From contig NZ_SJPX01000002.1 of NCBI RefSeq assembly GCF_007860175.1, positions 558,001 to 622,000 of the forward strand: a DNA stretch of 64,000 nt, read 5' to 3'. The position numbers and the translations under genes are program-made. This DNA comes from Rubripirellula reticaptiva. Lineage in GTDB: Bacteria > Planctomycetota > Planctomycetia > Pirellulales > Pirellulaceae. The stretch's first letter is position 1, and every line of letters starts with the position of its first letter. The notes under the pieces were generated by a model. It saw nothing but the letters and a program-made list of their open reading frames with translations, was not told the origin of the DNA and made no database searches. Positions 8,801-16,047 of this stretch are shown in pieces.

Positions 8801-9321
8801 GCCACAGCCAGCGCCGTGGTCACGTCGCCACGGTCGAGCGCGGCGCGGCCAATTGCGACTAAACGCAACGCTTCTTGTTTTGGATCAGACAGCGCTGATG
8901 CAGCCGAGAAGCCTTCCATTGGGATCGCATCAGCGATCTCGGGCATCCTCGCTACGGGCGGTCTAGGCGGCATCGTCAGCAGTGCTGAATCGATTCCGAT
9001 ATTTTCGAGTTGTCCTCGCACCGCTTGCAGATCACCTGCAAGTTGCGGAAACTTGGACTGAATGGCCCAAACAGCTCGAAAGGATTCAACCGCCGTTTGA
9101 TAGTCCTGGCCAGCGATGGCCTGCCGGACTTCGGCGATTTTCTGTTGACCAGCAGCAAGCGTCGATGGAGACGTGCTAGCGGCCTGCGTGGCGCCGTCGG
9201 TTGGGACGGGCAGCGCGAATTGGGCTGACGCATCGACGTGGGGCAGCATGCACATAGCGGCAAGCAAGGCCAGACGGCGGTGAGATCGGCGACGATTGGA
9301 TTTAGGTACGAGGCGGTTCAA
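5878..9321 (-). CDS. Secretin (GspD/PilQ-type) with long N-terminal repeat region
   Basis: About 1147 residues. After an Arg-rich start and signal peptide (LALLAAMCMLPHVDASAQ) comes a long helical, TPR-like region (to about 600) including a coiled coil. A STN/secretin N domain follows (VNIKYRDRPLGEVLDDL ... VIDERALGVVRV), a Gly/Met-rich linker, a second N domain, and the C-terminal secretin barrel (SDIEAFFFLQAIQ, NVMQAPKVTLFDGQFA, VSVPDGGTILLGGIKR, PILSKIPYVSRLF). It should form an outer-membrane channel for type II secretion or type IV pilus-like export. Residues near 1030-1042 (DTNGDGVVDDND) look like a dockerin/EF-hand calcium loop inserted in the barrel. The TTG at 9321 was chosen because AAGGAGT lies 7 bases upstream and it directly precedes the signal peptide; the frame is open further upstream to 9474. 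Confidence 0.88.
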   Translation of the reverse strand: MNRLVPKSNRRRSHRRLALLAAMCMLPHVDASAQFALPVPTDGATQAASTSPSTLAAGQQKIAEVRQAIAGQDYQTAVESFRAVWAIQSKFPQLAGDLQAVRGQLENIGIDSALLTMPPRPPVARMPEIADAIPMEGFSAASALSDPKQEALRLVAIGRAALDRGDVTTALAVARKAESMKVPEKDFAPGEPRVWQLVLDAESAGRRSGVAQVSGTMPLGDPSLVQPALAQNQANPVSQMLYAAEAGGSGVQQVQNIEPLAMAPAVNSRNATASKLFDEGMKALTSGDKSAALVKFREAWKYEADLDLNQRQLLKDKLTLLQPTRLGAPSQTAGSENGELSPISKAQLESQEKTRRLYREVTAELAKTEQDKTAAPLDALDQLERLRRRVDDSDIDDTAKRSLAVMVGRAIAEQNKYITANRAKIDLDLQNDAVRMQMEQEDARESRIDHEISNLVEEFNGLIKESRFEEAEVLAKQVQELKPEDPISISMLQRSRVGTRIRMGQEIQDDKATGFLDSMLAVERAAIAPDPNRPMTLPNAEDWSNLSRSRLRGRGDGDPRLSATENAIKDKLSTQVNIKYRDRPLGEVLDDLMAVTGVPIVIDERALGVVRVTPESPVTLQLPNSISLNSALNIILDKMELTHVIENDVLNITSKEAKRSKVYPVTYRVTDLVTPIPNFTSSYDDGLAGALRNAYQMSNPRTDVQVVPVSMTDLGTGMAQKMSPMSMSGSNVLGQYNSMGSQGGFGMGNPPGGGGAGGASFANFDNLIELIQTTVVPDTWDTLGGPSTMREYAQNLSLVISTTSDVHDQIADLLESLRRLQNLQITIEVRFITLSDTFAEQIGVDFNLSFDDNTKQIPDDDSGPSVTVGWDGSAIQPDLDIKLNNGSGGIVPTFGSTGVANPSTLGFAILSDIEAFFFLQAIQSDSRTNVMQAPKVTLFDGQFASISDLTQRPFVTSITPVVGDFAVAQQPVIVVLNEGTQLNVQGLVSDDKRFVRLTLVPFFSQIGDVNTFTYEGSRSTRRSSRTESGDTNGDGVVDDNDSNDTTDETDVIEGTTVQLPTFAFTSVSTTVSVPDGGTILLGGIKRMSEARQERGTPILSKIPYVSRLFRNTATSRTAQSLMLMVTPRIIIQEEEELAQTGFDPSQQ

Positions 9322-9547
9322 CGCGACACTCCTTCTTCGCGGTGAGACTTCAATAAGTGGGACAGATTCACAAACCGAGGTGTCGCCTAGATGACTGAAC
9401 CTGAGTTGTTGTCCGCTCCCGTCCGATGTTGGCCAAGACTTATCACTTCTCTGACTCTTCTGCTGCTGACACATCGCGACAACAAGATCTTAAGCGACAC
9501 ACTTCCATGGCGTCGCAGGGGATTTTGGGCGCGTCGGCAGCGTTCAA

Positions 9548-9598
9548 AGCCTTGGCTGTCAGTGGGAATAGCCACTGCCGGGATGGGCTGTCAAGGCT
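9548..9598. repeat. Nested inverted repeat upstream of the secretin gene
   Basis: AGCCTTG (9548-9554) pairs with CAAGGCT (9592-9598), and inside it CAGTGG (9560-9565) pairs with CCACTG (9572-9577) around a 6-base loop; GCTGT occurs twice between the arms. It is in the 341-base gap (9322-9662) between WecA and the secretin, about 230 bases before the secretin start. It may be a leader structure or transcript-processing site. The rest of the gap shows no gene. Confidence 0.45.
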
Positions 9599-9613
9599 GA
9601 TACAGGGCAAAGC

Positions 9614-9645
9614 CAAAAAAATTGGCCAGACGGCATGACACCGTC
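9614..9645 (-). terminator. Candidate terminator after the WecA-type gene
   Basis: On the minus strand GACGG and CCGTC (9645-9629) form a short stem, followed 6-7 bases later by a run of seven T (near 9622-9616). It lies about 18 bases beyond the stop of the sugar-phosphate transferase gene. The gap before the T-run is longer than ideal, so the call is moderate. Confidence 0.5.
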
Positions 9646-9662
9646 GATTTGGGGCCCGAAAA

Positions 9663-11231
9663 CTACGCGTTGTGCAGCGCAGATTCGGCTGATTCCTCGA
9701 CCCTTGCAACCGAAACGGGCATCGAAACAGCCGGCACCGTTGGCTTGCGAATGCTTTCAAGGCGACCAACGATTCGATCGATTTCTGGTGTCAGATCGAT
9801 CAATTGATCGCTTAATTCAGCAATTTTTTGGTACGACCGTGCGTCTTTAGCAAGTGCCACCACTTCCAGCCGACCAATTTGCACGGGCTGGCTGTCGTTT
9901 CCCAGACGGTGAGTGAACAATGGCAGTGAAACATTTAGCTGATAAGCTTTTTCAGGCAGCCGGACACTTTGCCAATTGGCGTGATATCCCTCGTGCAGCC
10001 ACGCCAGGTTCAGATCGATTTTTACTCGAGCCAAATCGTGACTTTTGGCGAATTCAACGAGTGGTTCCCAAACCGTTTCCCACTGACCGAGTCCCTGAAG
10101 AGGAACTCGTCTTTGCTGTTTGAGTGTTTGACAGTTAGCCGAATTCATGGTGAACGAGTGCGCGAAGTTAGTGGCTCGTCCATACAGCAATCGAGCCTCG
10201 GCGTGTCCGAACGTTCGAGTGTAAATGCACAACACCAAAACCATCGCCACACCGACTCCCGCGAGCCATGGCATATTTAGATACAGCGACAGAACTGACA
10301 TGACGGTCGTGACGGAGCAAAGCCCAGCGACAACCAACAACATCTTTCGGTTACCAAATTTCAGCTGCAACAGGTGATGCAGATGACCACGGTCAGTCAC
10401 GTAGATGCTTCGGCCGGTCAACCAACGACGCAGAATCGCTGCACTGGAATCGAACAGTGGAATCGCCAAAATCGCGATCGGTGCGGAGGCCAAAACAGCC
10501 GACTCCTTCAAGCTGCACCAGATCGCTAGCACGCCCAGGAACAGCCCAATCATCATGCTGCCTGCATCACCAAGATAGATGCTTGCCGGTGGTCGATTGA
10601 ACTTCAAAAAACCAATCAGCGATCCGGCCAGGGAAAACGCCAGAACAACACTTAGTGTCGAACCGAAGTGCAAAGCAGAGAACCCCATTCCGATGCAGAT
10701 GATCGTCCCCGCCGTCGTCGCCATCCCGTCAGCACCGTCGATCAGGTTGAGTGCATTGACTGCGATCAATAACCACAACATGGTGATGGGAAACGCCAGC
10801 AGGCCGAGATCAATCTCTAGACCAAACACACCGATCGACTTGATGACCGAACCGCTGCCAACCAATCCGGCAATGATCAAGCACTGCAGCAATAGTTTTT
10901 GACGTCCGCGAAGCCCCCAAGCATCATCGACCAAACCAACAACGAGCATTGCCCCAGCTGCGCCAAAGAGTAGGTACCACCGGTAATGGACATCCCCCAG
11001 TGTGCTGCCAAAGAATTGGCGGTCAATGACGATTGTCGAAGCAAAAGCAATCGCCAGAGAAACATAAACGGCAACACCGCCGCCTAACGCGATCGCGTTG
11101 ATTTGCAGTTTTCGAGTCTGATCCGGGCGATCAACCATCCCGGTCGATCTTGCCACCTTACGCACAACCGGCACAAGAATGAGTGCCGTCACCGTGGCGA
11201 TGATTAGTGAGATAGCGATCAGAGGGGCCAT
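9663..11231 (-). CDS. WecA/TagO-type undecaprenyl-phosphate sugar-1-phosphate transferase with C-terminal extension
   Basis: 522 residues. The first about 350 form the polytopic MraY/WecA core: ALGGGVAVYVS, GLVDDAWGLRGRQK (paired Asp), NALNLIDGADGMATT (catalytic/Mg region), SIYLGDAGSMMIG and TDRGHLHHLL near the end, with about ten membrane segments. It should transfer HexNAc-1-phosphate from UDP-sugar to undecaprenyl phosphate, starting a lipid-linked glycan. After the core come about 170 soluble residues (from roughly YGRATNFAHSF to the Ala/Glu tail) that ordinary WecA lacks; I do not recognise this part. Start ATG at 11231. The divergent lipoprotein and Wza-type gene point to exopolysaccharide synthesis. 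Confidence 0.9.
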   Translation of the reverse strand: MAPLIAISLIIATVTALILVPVVRKVARSTGMVDRPDQTRKLQINAIALGGGVAVYVSLAIAFASTIVIDRQFFGSTLGDVHYRWYLLFGAAGAMLVVGLVDDAWGLRGRQKLLLQCLIIAGLVGSGSVIKSIGVFGLEIDLGLLAFPITMLWLLIAVNALNLIDGADGMATTAGTIICIGMGFSALHFGSTLSVVLAFSLAGSLIGFLKFNRPPASIYLGDAGSMMIGLFLGVLAIWCSLKESAVLASAPIAILAIPLFDSSAAILRRWLTGRSIYVTDRGHLHHLLQLKFGNRKMLLVVAGLCSVTTVMSVLSLYLNMPWLAGVGVAMVLVLCIYTRTFGHAEARLLYGRATNFAHSFTMNSANCQTLKQQRRVPLQGLGQWETVWEPLVEFAKSHDLARVKIDLNLAWLHEGYHANWQSVRLPEKAYQLNVSLPLFTHRLGNDSQPVQIGRLEVVALAKDARSYQKIAELSDQLIDLTPEIDRIVGRLESIRKPTVPAVSMPVSVARVEESAESALHNA

Positions 11232-11663
11232 AAAAGTCTGCCGACGCGGAAAAGAAAAGGGGTCGAGTGAAAAGCGACGATCGCTAGCAGAACACCAAAT
11301 GGTCGGTTTGGTGAGTCTAGGTAAAGTATCTGTTCTTGCCGTTTGAGACCTGTTTCGACATGGCTGCCATTATAGAGCCAGACTGGGCAGACAAAACTAG
11401 TGAACGACCAAATACCGCAAGAATTCACACGGCGGTTCGTGTTATTCCGAGTGCATACGATTCTTCGGGGGTGGCAGCCTGGCCTGACAGTCACGATCGA
11501 TATTGCCGGATTGTTCGGCACAGATCGGATTTCCGGTGTTTTTGTTTAAACCCGCAGGGGGATTGAGGCGATAGAAAGTCCAGGGCGACGTGTCTAACCG
11601 ATACGACCCGCTCTACCTGAATGATTGACATACCGAATGCCGTTGTAGCCAAGGGGGGCCGAC
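11232..11663. other. 432-base divergent promoter region
   Basis: Lies between WecA (minus) and the lipoprotein gene (plus) and must carry both promoters. No small gene is supported; frames on either strand lack protein-like composition. No operator repeat stands out. A strong ribosome site, AAGGGGGG, begins at 11651 for the plus-strand gene. Confidence 0.5.
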
Positions 11664-12656
11664 ATGGCGATTCGTTCCATTGGTGCGAAAGCACTTCAAC
11701 AGAACAAATCAGACTGGGCCGAAGAGGCCAAGTTGAATACCGTCGCGACAAAATCGCTGGGACCTGCTTCCGTTGGTACCACTGCGATCAAAAAGAGCAC
11801 CCCGGCGTCACCTGCGATTCGCAAAATGCGACGCTTGGTGGTTGCTGGTTGCCTCGGCTTGATTGTAGTTGGCTCGACCGGATGCACGATGACGGCAGGC
11901 CTCGGCCGGTCGTTGACTCAATCCGATTGCATCGACGACTTCATGATTGGCTATCGCAACAAAGCGTTAGCCGAGAAAGCATGGCACTGTCGCAAGGACC
12001 AGTTCCGCAGCCAGTGCAATGGACGCGAATTCAAAGACGGGTTCATCAAGGGTTACATGGAAGTCGCCGAAGGCGGCCACGCATGCACCCCGGCGATCGC
12101 TCCGTCAGAATATTGGGGTTGGCGTTATCAATCGTCCAACGGCCAAGGCGCCGTCAACGCTTGGTTCCAAGGGTTCCCACAAGGGGCTCGTGCAGCCGAG
12201 GAAGATGGTGTCGGCCACTGGCGTCAGGTTCAAGTGTCCTCGGCACCTCCAGCAGCTATGCAGCCTGCTCAACCAATGATGTACTCGAACTCGCCAACGC
12301 CCCAGCCGGCAGGAGCCAATCCGTTCTATCAAGAACTGGACGATAGCTCCGCACCGACCGAGTCGGACGAGATCGATATCGACTCGATTGATTCAGATGC
12401 TATCGAGACAGACGTCATCGACGCTTTGGATCGGTTGGACAGTGTCTACAGCAGCCCTAGCGATACGTTCCCGTTCGCCGAAGTTGACAGCGACTCTTCG
12501 TCGTACATCGGCCAGCCTCAAGAACGCACGGCGATGGTTGATCGCTCGACCGTGATCAGTGATACCGAAGACATCAATATCGATGAAGTCTTTGGACCAT
12601 CGTCAGACACGATCAACATTAGTGACGACACCGCGTTGCCGTTCAGCTTTGACTGA
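11664..12656 (+). CDS. Putative lipoprotein near polysaccharide export gene
   Basis: 330 residues. A hydrophobic segment (LVVAGCLGLIVVGSTGC) ends in an STGC lipobox-like site, Cys74 from this start. The following domain is Cys- and Trp-rich (CIDDFMIGYRNKALAEKAWHCR, FKDGFIKGYMEVAEGG, EYWGWRYQSSNGQ) and contains two near-repeats of the form DxFxxGY. The last about 110 residues are acidic and low-complexity (DEIDIDSIDSD). A very good ribosome site precedes 11664, giving a 54-residue pre-lipobox extension; ATG 11826 would give a normal lipoprotein signal. I do not recognise the family, but it sits 150 bases before a Wza-type gene on the same strand, suggesting an outer-membrane accessory of export. 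Confidence 0.65.
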   Translation: MAIRSIGAKALQQNKSDWAEEAKLNTVATKSLGPASVGTTAIKKSTPASPAIRKMRRLVVAGCLGLIVVGSTGCTMTAGLGRSLTQSDCIDDFMIGYRNKALAEKAWHCRKDQFRSQCNGREFKDGFIKGYMEVAEGGHACTPAIAPSEYWGWRYQSSNGQGAVNAWFQGFPQGARAAEEDGVGHWRQVQVSSAPPAAMQPAQPMMYSNSPTPQPAGANPFYQELDDSSAPTESDEIDIDSIDSDAIETDVIDALDRLDSVYSSPSDTFPFAEVDSDSSSYIGQPQERTAMVDRSTVISDTEDINIDEVFGPSSDTINISDDTALPFSFD

Positions 12657-12683
12657 TCAGTACCGCAGCGAGCAAAGAACCGT

Positions 12684-12708
12684 GACGCAAAGAACGACTC
12701 TTTGCGTC
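12684..12708. repeat. 10-bp inverted repeat between lipoprotein and export genes
   Basis: GACGCAAAGA (12684-12693) and TCTTTGCGTC (12699-12708) are perfect arms around ACGAC. No T-run follows, so it is probably not a terminator; an intercistronic mRNA-stabilising or processing hairpin, or an operator, is more likely. Confidence 0.5.
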
Positions 12709-12806
12709 CAAAAGACCAAGGCGTCGCCTGGGTCCTACGTGAAAGTCGGTGGCGGTGCCACGGACTTCAGCCATTCAAAATCGAGCCCTAGCAAGAGAGT
12801 TCAGGG

Positions 12807-14165
12807 ATGAGAACAAAACTTCCAGCCGTCGAGCGGACACGGCGTTTGATCCGCTCCGCAACGACTGCCGTTGCCACCAGCATGGTTGTCACGGCGCTTA
12901 CTGGGTGCTCGGCTTTGACGCAGCCGATCAACGGCGTGCCGGCCGATCGACTGCCTCCGCAATTCTTTGCCGAGCCCAAGAACGACTTGGTGCCCGTCGA
13001 CATTGCGTTGCTGTCGATCGAGCCACCTCGAGACTACCAAATCTCCGGTGGTGATATCTTGGGTGTTTACGTTGAAGGCGTTTTGCCTTTCAACCCACCC
13101 AACCAACCACCGGAACCACCGCCGGTGAACTTCCCCGATGCGGAAAGCACTTTGCCACCATCGATCGGTTACCCGATTGCTGTGCAAGACGACGGTACGT
13201 TGTCCTTGCCGCTGATCGAACCGCTCGACGTCGAAGGCCTGACGCTCGAACAAGTTCGCGATGCAATCCGCGACAAGTACATTGACGAAGACATCTTGCG
13301 TCCTGAAAAGGCTCGCCCGATTGTCACGATCATCAAAGAACGAACCTACGACATTATCGTGGTTCGCGAGGACGGTGGTGGTCAGCAAAACGGTGGACTG
13401 AACACTCAGAATCTGTCGTCACAGTATCTAACTGGCGGTAGCGACCGAAGTGCATCGGGTGGTTTGGTCAAGCTTCCGGCTTACAAGAACGACATCCTTC
13501 ACGCCTTGGTTGAAACTGGTGGATTGCCAGGTTTGAACGCCAAGAACGAAGTGAAGGTCTTGCGAGCCAACCGTGCCGACCAACGCAAACGAGCCCAATT
13601 CATGCAGCAGTGGCACGCACAGCAACAAGCGATTCGGCTTGACCCTTGTGCTTGCCCACCGAAACTGCCCGAAGACGACTCGATCCTGCGTATTCCGCTG
13701 CGACTGAAGCCGGGAATTGTTCCCAACATTGACGAAAAAGATGTGGTGCTTGAAGACGGCGACATCGTTTACATCGAATCGCGTGAAACAGAAGTTTACT
13801 ACACCGGCGGCTTGCTCAATGGTGGTCAATTCCCGCTTCCACGTGACTATGACTTGGACGTGCTAGGTGCCATCGCGGTTGCTGGATCAAGCATTGGTGG
13901 TACGGCTCAACAGTTCGGGCAGTCGATTGGACGGGGTGCCCAGGGTGTGCCACCAACCATGTTGTACATTCTTCGCAAAGACGGATGCGGTGGACAAGTC
14001 GCAATCGAAGTCGACTTGTCGACAGCGATCAACGATCCAAGAAGCCGGCCGCTGGTTCAAGCGGGCGACACTTTGATCCTGCAGTACAAGTGCGAAGAGG
14101 AAGCGATCAACTTTGGTCTCTCAACGTTCTTCACCTTCGGTATCGCCGAACTGTTGAGAAACTAG
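12807..14165 (+). CDS. Wza-type polysaccharide export lipoprotein
   Basis: 452 residues with an Arg-rich signal peptide ending in an LTGC lipobox (Cys34). The polysaccharide export (Poly_export) domain begins at about residue 72 (YQISGGDILGVYVEGV) and continues in DDGTLSLPLIEPLDVEGLTLEQVRDAI; one or two SLBB-like domains follow (LPAYKNDILHALVETGGLPGL; YTGGLLNGGQFPLPRDYDLDVLGAIAVAGS). Family members form the outer-membrane channel for capsule or exopolysaccharide. Two insertions are odd: a proline-rich loop (NPPNQPPEPPP) inside the export domain and a Cys-containing loop (DPCACPPKLP) in the SLBB region. No co-polymerase kinase (Wzc) gene is visible in the window. Confidence 0.88.
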   Translation: MRTKLPAVERTRRLIRSATTAVATSMVVTALTGCSALTQPINGVPADRLPPQFFAEPKNDLVPVDIALLSIEPPRDYQISGGDILGVYVEGVLPFNPPNQPPEPPPVNFPDAESTLPPSIGYPIAVQDDGTLSLPLIEPLDVEGLTLEQVRDAIRDKYIDEDILRPEKARPIVTIIKERTYDIIVVREDGGGQQNGGLNTQNLSSQYLTGGSDRSASGGLVKLPAYKNDILHALVETGGLPGLNAKNEVKVLRANRADQRKRAQFMQQWHAQQQAIRLDPCACPPKLPEDDSILRIPLRLKPGIVPNIDEKDVVLEDGDIVYIESRETEVYYTGGLLNGGQFPLPRDYDLDVLGAIAVAGSSIGGTAQQFGQSIGRGAQGVPPTMLYILRKDGCGGQVAIEVDLSTAINDPRSRPLVQAGDTLILQYKCEEEAINFGLSTFFTFGIAELLRN

Positions 14166-14194
14166 TTAGAATCGCTCTGCGAATGAGAATCTTG

Positions 14195-14232
14195 AGCCAC
14201 GTCGTGAAACCCTCACGGCGTGGCTTTTTTTG
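14195..14232. terminator. Rho-independent terminator shared by convergent genes
   Basis: A 13-bp stem (AGCCACG... with ...CGTGGCT, continuing inward with CGTGA/TCACG and one G-T pair) and a 5-base loop is followed on the plus strand by TTTTTTT from 14225. It ends the export-protein transcript; its right arm overlaps the last codons and stop of the convergent HTTM gene at 14213. Confidence 0.9.
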
Positions 14233-15742
14233 TGGCTTCACGCGACAAAAAGTCTTGCAACTCAGTCGGCGTGCGGCCTCGCAGTGCCTTGAAAGGTTCA
14301 GGCAATTCCAAGACCGTCCACCATTGTTCGGTTGGCGTCGTCCAAGGTGGATCCTGCATGGGTTCCAGATCATCGTCAACCCATCCATCACGCCACCACC
14401 CGCGTTGGACTTCGGTCAAGTCAACGTATGGATCGACCATGGGTTTGGGACGCCGTCCGTTGAGCGACACCAATGCCAGCGCATAGACGCGATTCTCGGG
14501 TACCCCCAACTCAGCCGCAGCTTCGCTGATCGCAACTGCTGTTTGACGAATCAATTCGGGGTGATGGTCAGCTCGCTGTGCCTGGTAACCCGTTAGCACG
14601 GTGGTCGACGGCACAAATAGAAAATCGTCACTGTTGCGGTCCACTACTAAATAGTGAGTCAGTGCCTGTTTGTTGCGAAGCATCATTCGCCAAGCAAATC
14701 GATGACCGCGTTCGTTCCAATTCGAGTCGCCAGGGAACAAGGCTGGCCGGATGGGCAGCAGACAGTGAATCATGGCATAAAGGATCGCTGCACCGATCGC
14801 AAAACGCGTAACTCGGGATATTGAAACCGCAGCCGGCGGCGTGTCCTCGAGTTCATCATGGGAATCATTTCCGAGAAACAAACGCAGCCGTCGCCGCAAC
14901 GTCTCGGGCGGAAAAAACACGACGAGCGTCGCCAGCATGAACCACGGAAACACGCCGATCGTCAGCGTCATCGCATTGGTCAAATGAAAACCGATCGACA
15001 TCACGACCGCGACCCAGCGAGTCGGGCGCCAAAGCAACATTGGCACCACCATCAGGTCATATCCGAACCCACCGTAGACGAACAGGTCGACCATGCCTGG
15101 GATATCCGCCCACGTTCGCCCCGCACCCGCGTCTTGGTTTCGAAGTATCAGTTGGGCTGGCTGCCCACGAAACCAATCACCATTCAGCTTGGCAATCGCT
15201 CCGAAGGTATACGGAATGCCAATTTGAAACCGAACCAACCAGATCTGCCATCGCCAACACGTCTCACTCGGCCGCTGAATCCCCAACTTGCGATCAACCG
15301 ACCATTGCCCGGAAACCGGCAAGAAAACCAATAACCCCGCCGTGATTGCCAGCAGGTAATAGTGATTGACGTAGATCTGACAATCAACCAACAGGACGTA
15401 CCAGATTGAACCGCACAGCAGCGCCGACGCCACACGAGTCAAAAAACCAATCGCCAGAAACCCAGCTGCGATTTTAGTAACGACGAAATGCCAACGCATT
15501 CCATCACCAGGCCACAGTCCAACCCATTCGAAACCGTGGTACTTCAGCAGCACGCGTGCATCGACGAACACCGCTCGATAGGTTTCGTCTTGCAAGAAAC
15601 TATCGGCCCAAACGTAGACCGCCACCGCAACGGCAAAACGCAACCAAACCAGAACCAACGAATCGACTCGTTGCATCGCGGCGTGCCGAATTGTGGCCCC
15701 TAGCGAATCGGCTTGTCGAGAACTTGCGTTTGAATCAGTCAT
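14213..15742 (-). CDS. HTTM-domain (vitamin K-dependent gamma-carboxylase-like) membrane protein
   Basis: 509 residues. Several membrane helices fill the first about 300 residues; recognisable HTTM features are FRFAVAVAVYVWAD-like helix 1, LLVDCQIYVNHYYLLAI, FQIGIPYTFGAIAKLNGDW and SIGFHLTNAMTLTIGVFPWFM, followed by FFPPETLRRRLR at the membrane edge. A soluble tail (FAWRMMLRNKQ, VDPYVDLTEVQ) corresponds to the periplasmic region of VKGC homologues. Bacterial members are of unknown substrate and the gene gives no hint. Start is the ATG at 15742. Its last codons lie inside the terminator of the convergent gene. A candidate structured RNA lies directly upstream. Confidence 0.82.
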   Translation of the reverse strand: MTDSNASSRQADSLGATIRHAAMQRVDSLVLVWLRFAVAVAVYVWADSFLQDETYRAVFVDARVLLKYHGFEWVGLWPGDGMRWHFVVTKIAAGFLAIGFLTRVASALLCGSIWYVLLVDCQIYVNHYYLLAITAGLLVFLPVSGQWSVDRKLGIQRPSETCWRWQIWLVRFQIGIPYTFGAIAKLNGDWFRGQPAQLILRNQDAGAGRTWADIPGMVDLFVYGGFGYDLMVVPMLLWRPTRWVAVVMSIGFHLTNAMTLTIGVFPWFMLATLVVFFPPETLRRRLRLFLGNDSHDELEDTPPAAVSISRVTRFAIGAAILYAMIHCLLPIRPALFPGDSNWNERGHRFAWRMMLRNKQALTHYLVVDRNSDDFLFVPSTTVLTGYQAQRADHHPELIRQTAVAISEAAAELGVPENRVYALALVSLNGRRPKPMVDPYVDLTEVQRGWWRDGWVDDDLEPMQDPPWTTPTEQWWTVLELPEPFKALRGRTPTELQDFLSREATKKATP

Positions 15743-15785
15743 TGAGGATCAAACACCGATAGACGAACGGACAGATATCAGCGCA

Positions 15786-15857
15786 TAAAAAAACGAGAGA
15801 TCCCGGCCACGACAGCTGACAAAATGCATTGCCCGCTGATCGACGGATCTCTCGTAG
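15786..15857 (-). ncRNA. Candidate small structured RNA or attenuator upstream of the HTTM gene
   Basis: On the minus strand ACGAGAGATCC (15855-15845) pairs perfectly with GGATCTCTCGT (15803-15793). Inside lies a second hairpin: CAGC/GCTG, one G-A mismatch, then GGCAA/TTGTC around a 6-base loop. The outer stem is followed at once by seven T, so the whole unit ends like an intrinsic terminator. A promoter-like pair lies just upstream. The unit could be a free-standing RNA of about 70 nucleotides or a premature terminator in the leader of the HTTM gene, which begins 44 bases further on. It matches no RNA family I recognise. Confidence 0.45.
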
Positions 15858-15863
15858 CCAGAA

Positions 15864-15891
15864 GTTTTAAGGTACCGGCAACGTGAGTCAA
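15864..15891 (-). promoter_or_regulatory. Candidate promoter of the small RNA / HTTM leader
   Basis: On the minus strand TTGACT (15891-15886) and TAAAAC (15869-15864) are separated by 16 bases. The first matches the -35 consensus in five of six positions, the second the -10 in four of six. Transcription would start near 15857, right before the hairpin. Confidence 0.35.
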
Positions 15892-16047
15892 TAGCGACAC
15901 GATGCTGACCAATCTGTTTTTTGATGACAACGAAATGACACGATCGTAGAAACAAGTTTGCATCGTTGCCTTGGCCGTCGCTGCAAACGAGCGCAATCAA
16001 GCTAGAATGTCACCGATGCAATCCTCTGATCCCATGAAACGGCAACG

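Noticed and set aside
9601-9660. c-di-GMP riboswitch-like sequence (ACAGGGCAAAGCC) near 9603
   Set aside because: Only the short motif matches; the second stem and the conserved downstream bases of a GEMM riboswitch are missing, and it is on the strand opposite the secretin.
11621-12346. A 241-codon plus-strand frame overlapping the lipoprotein gene
   Set aside because: Arg/Ser-rich shadow frame; the lipoprotein frame has a ribosome site, hydrophobic signal and domain-like composition.
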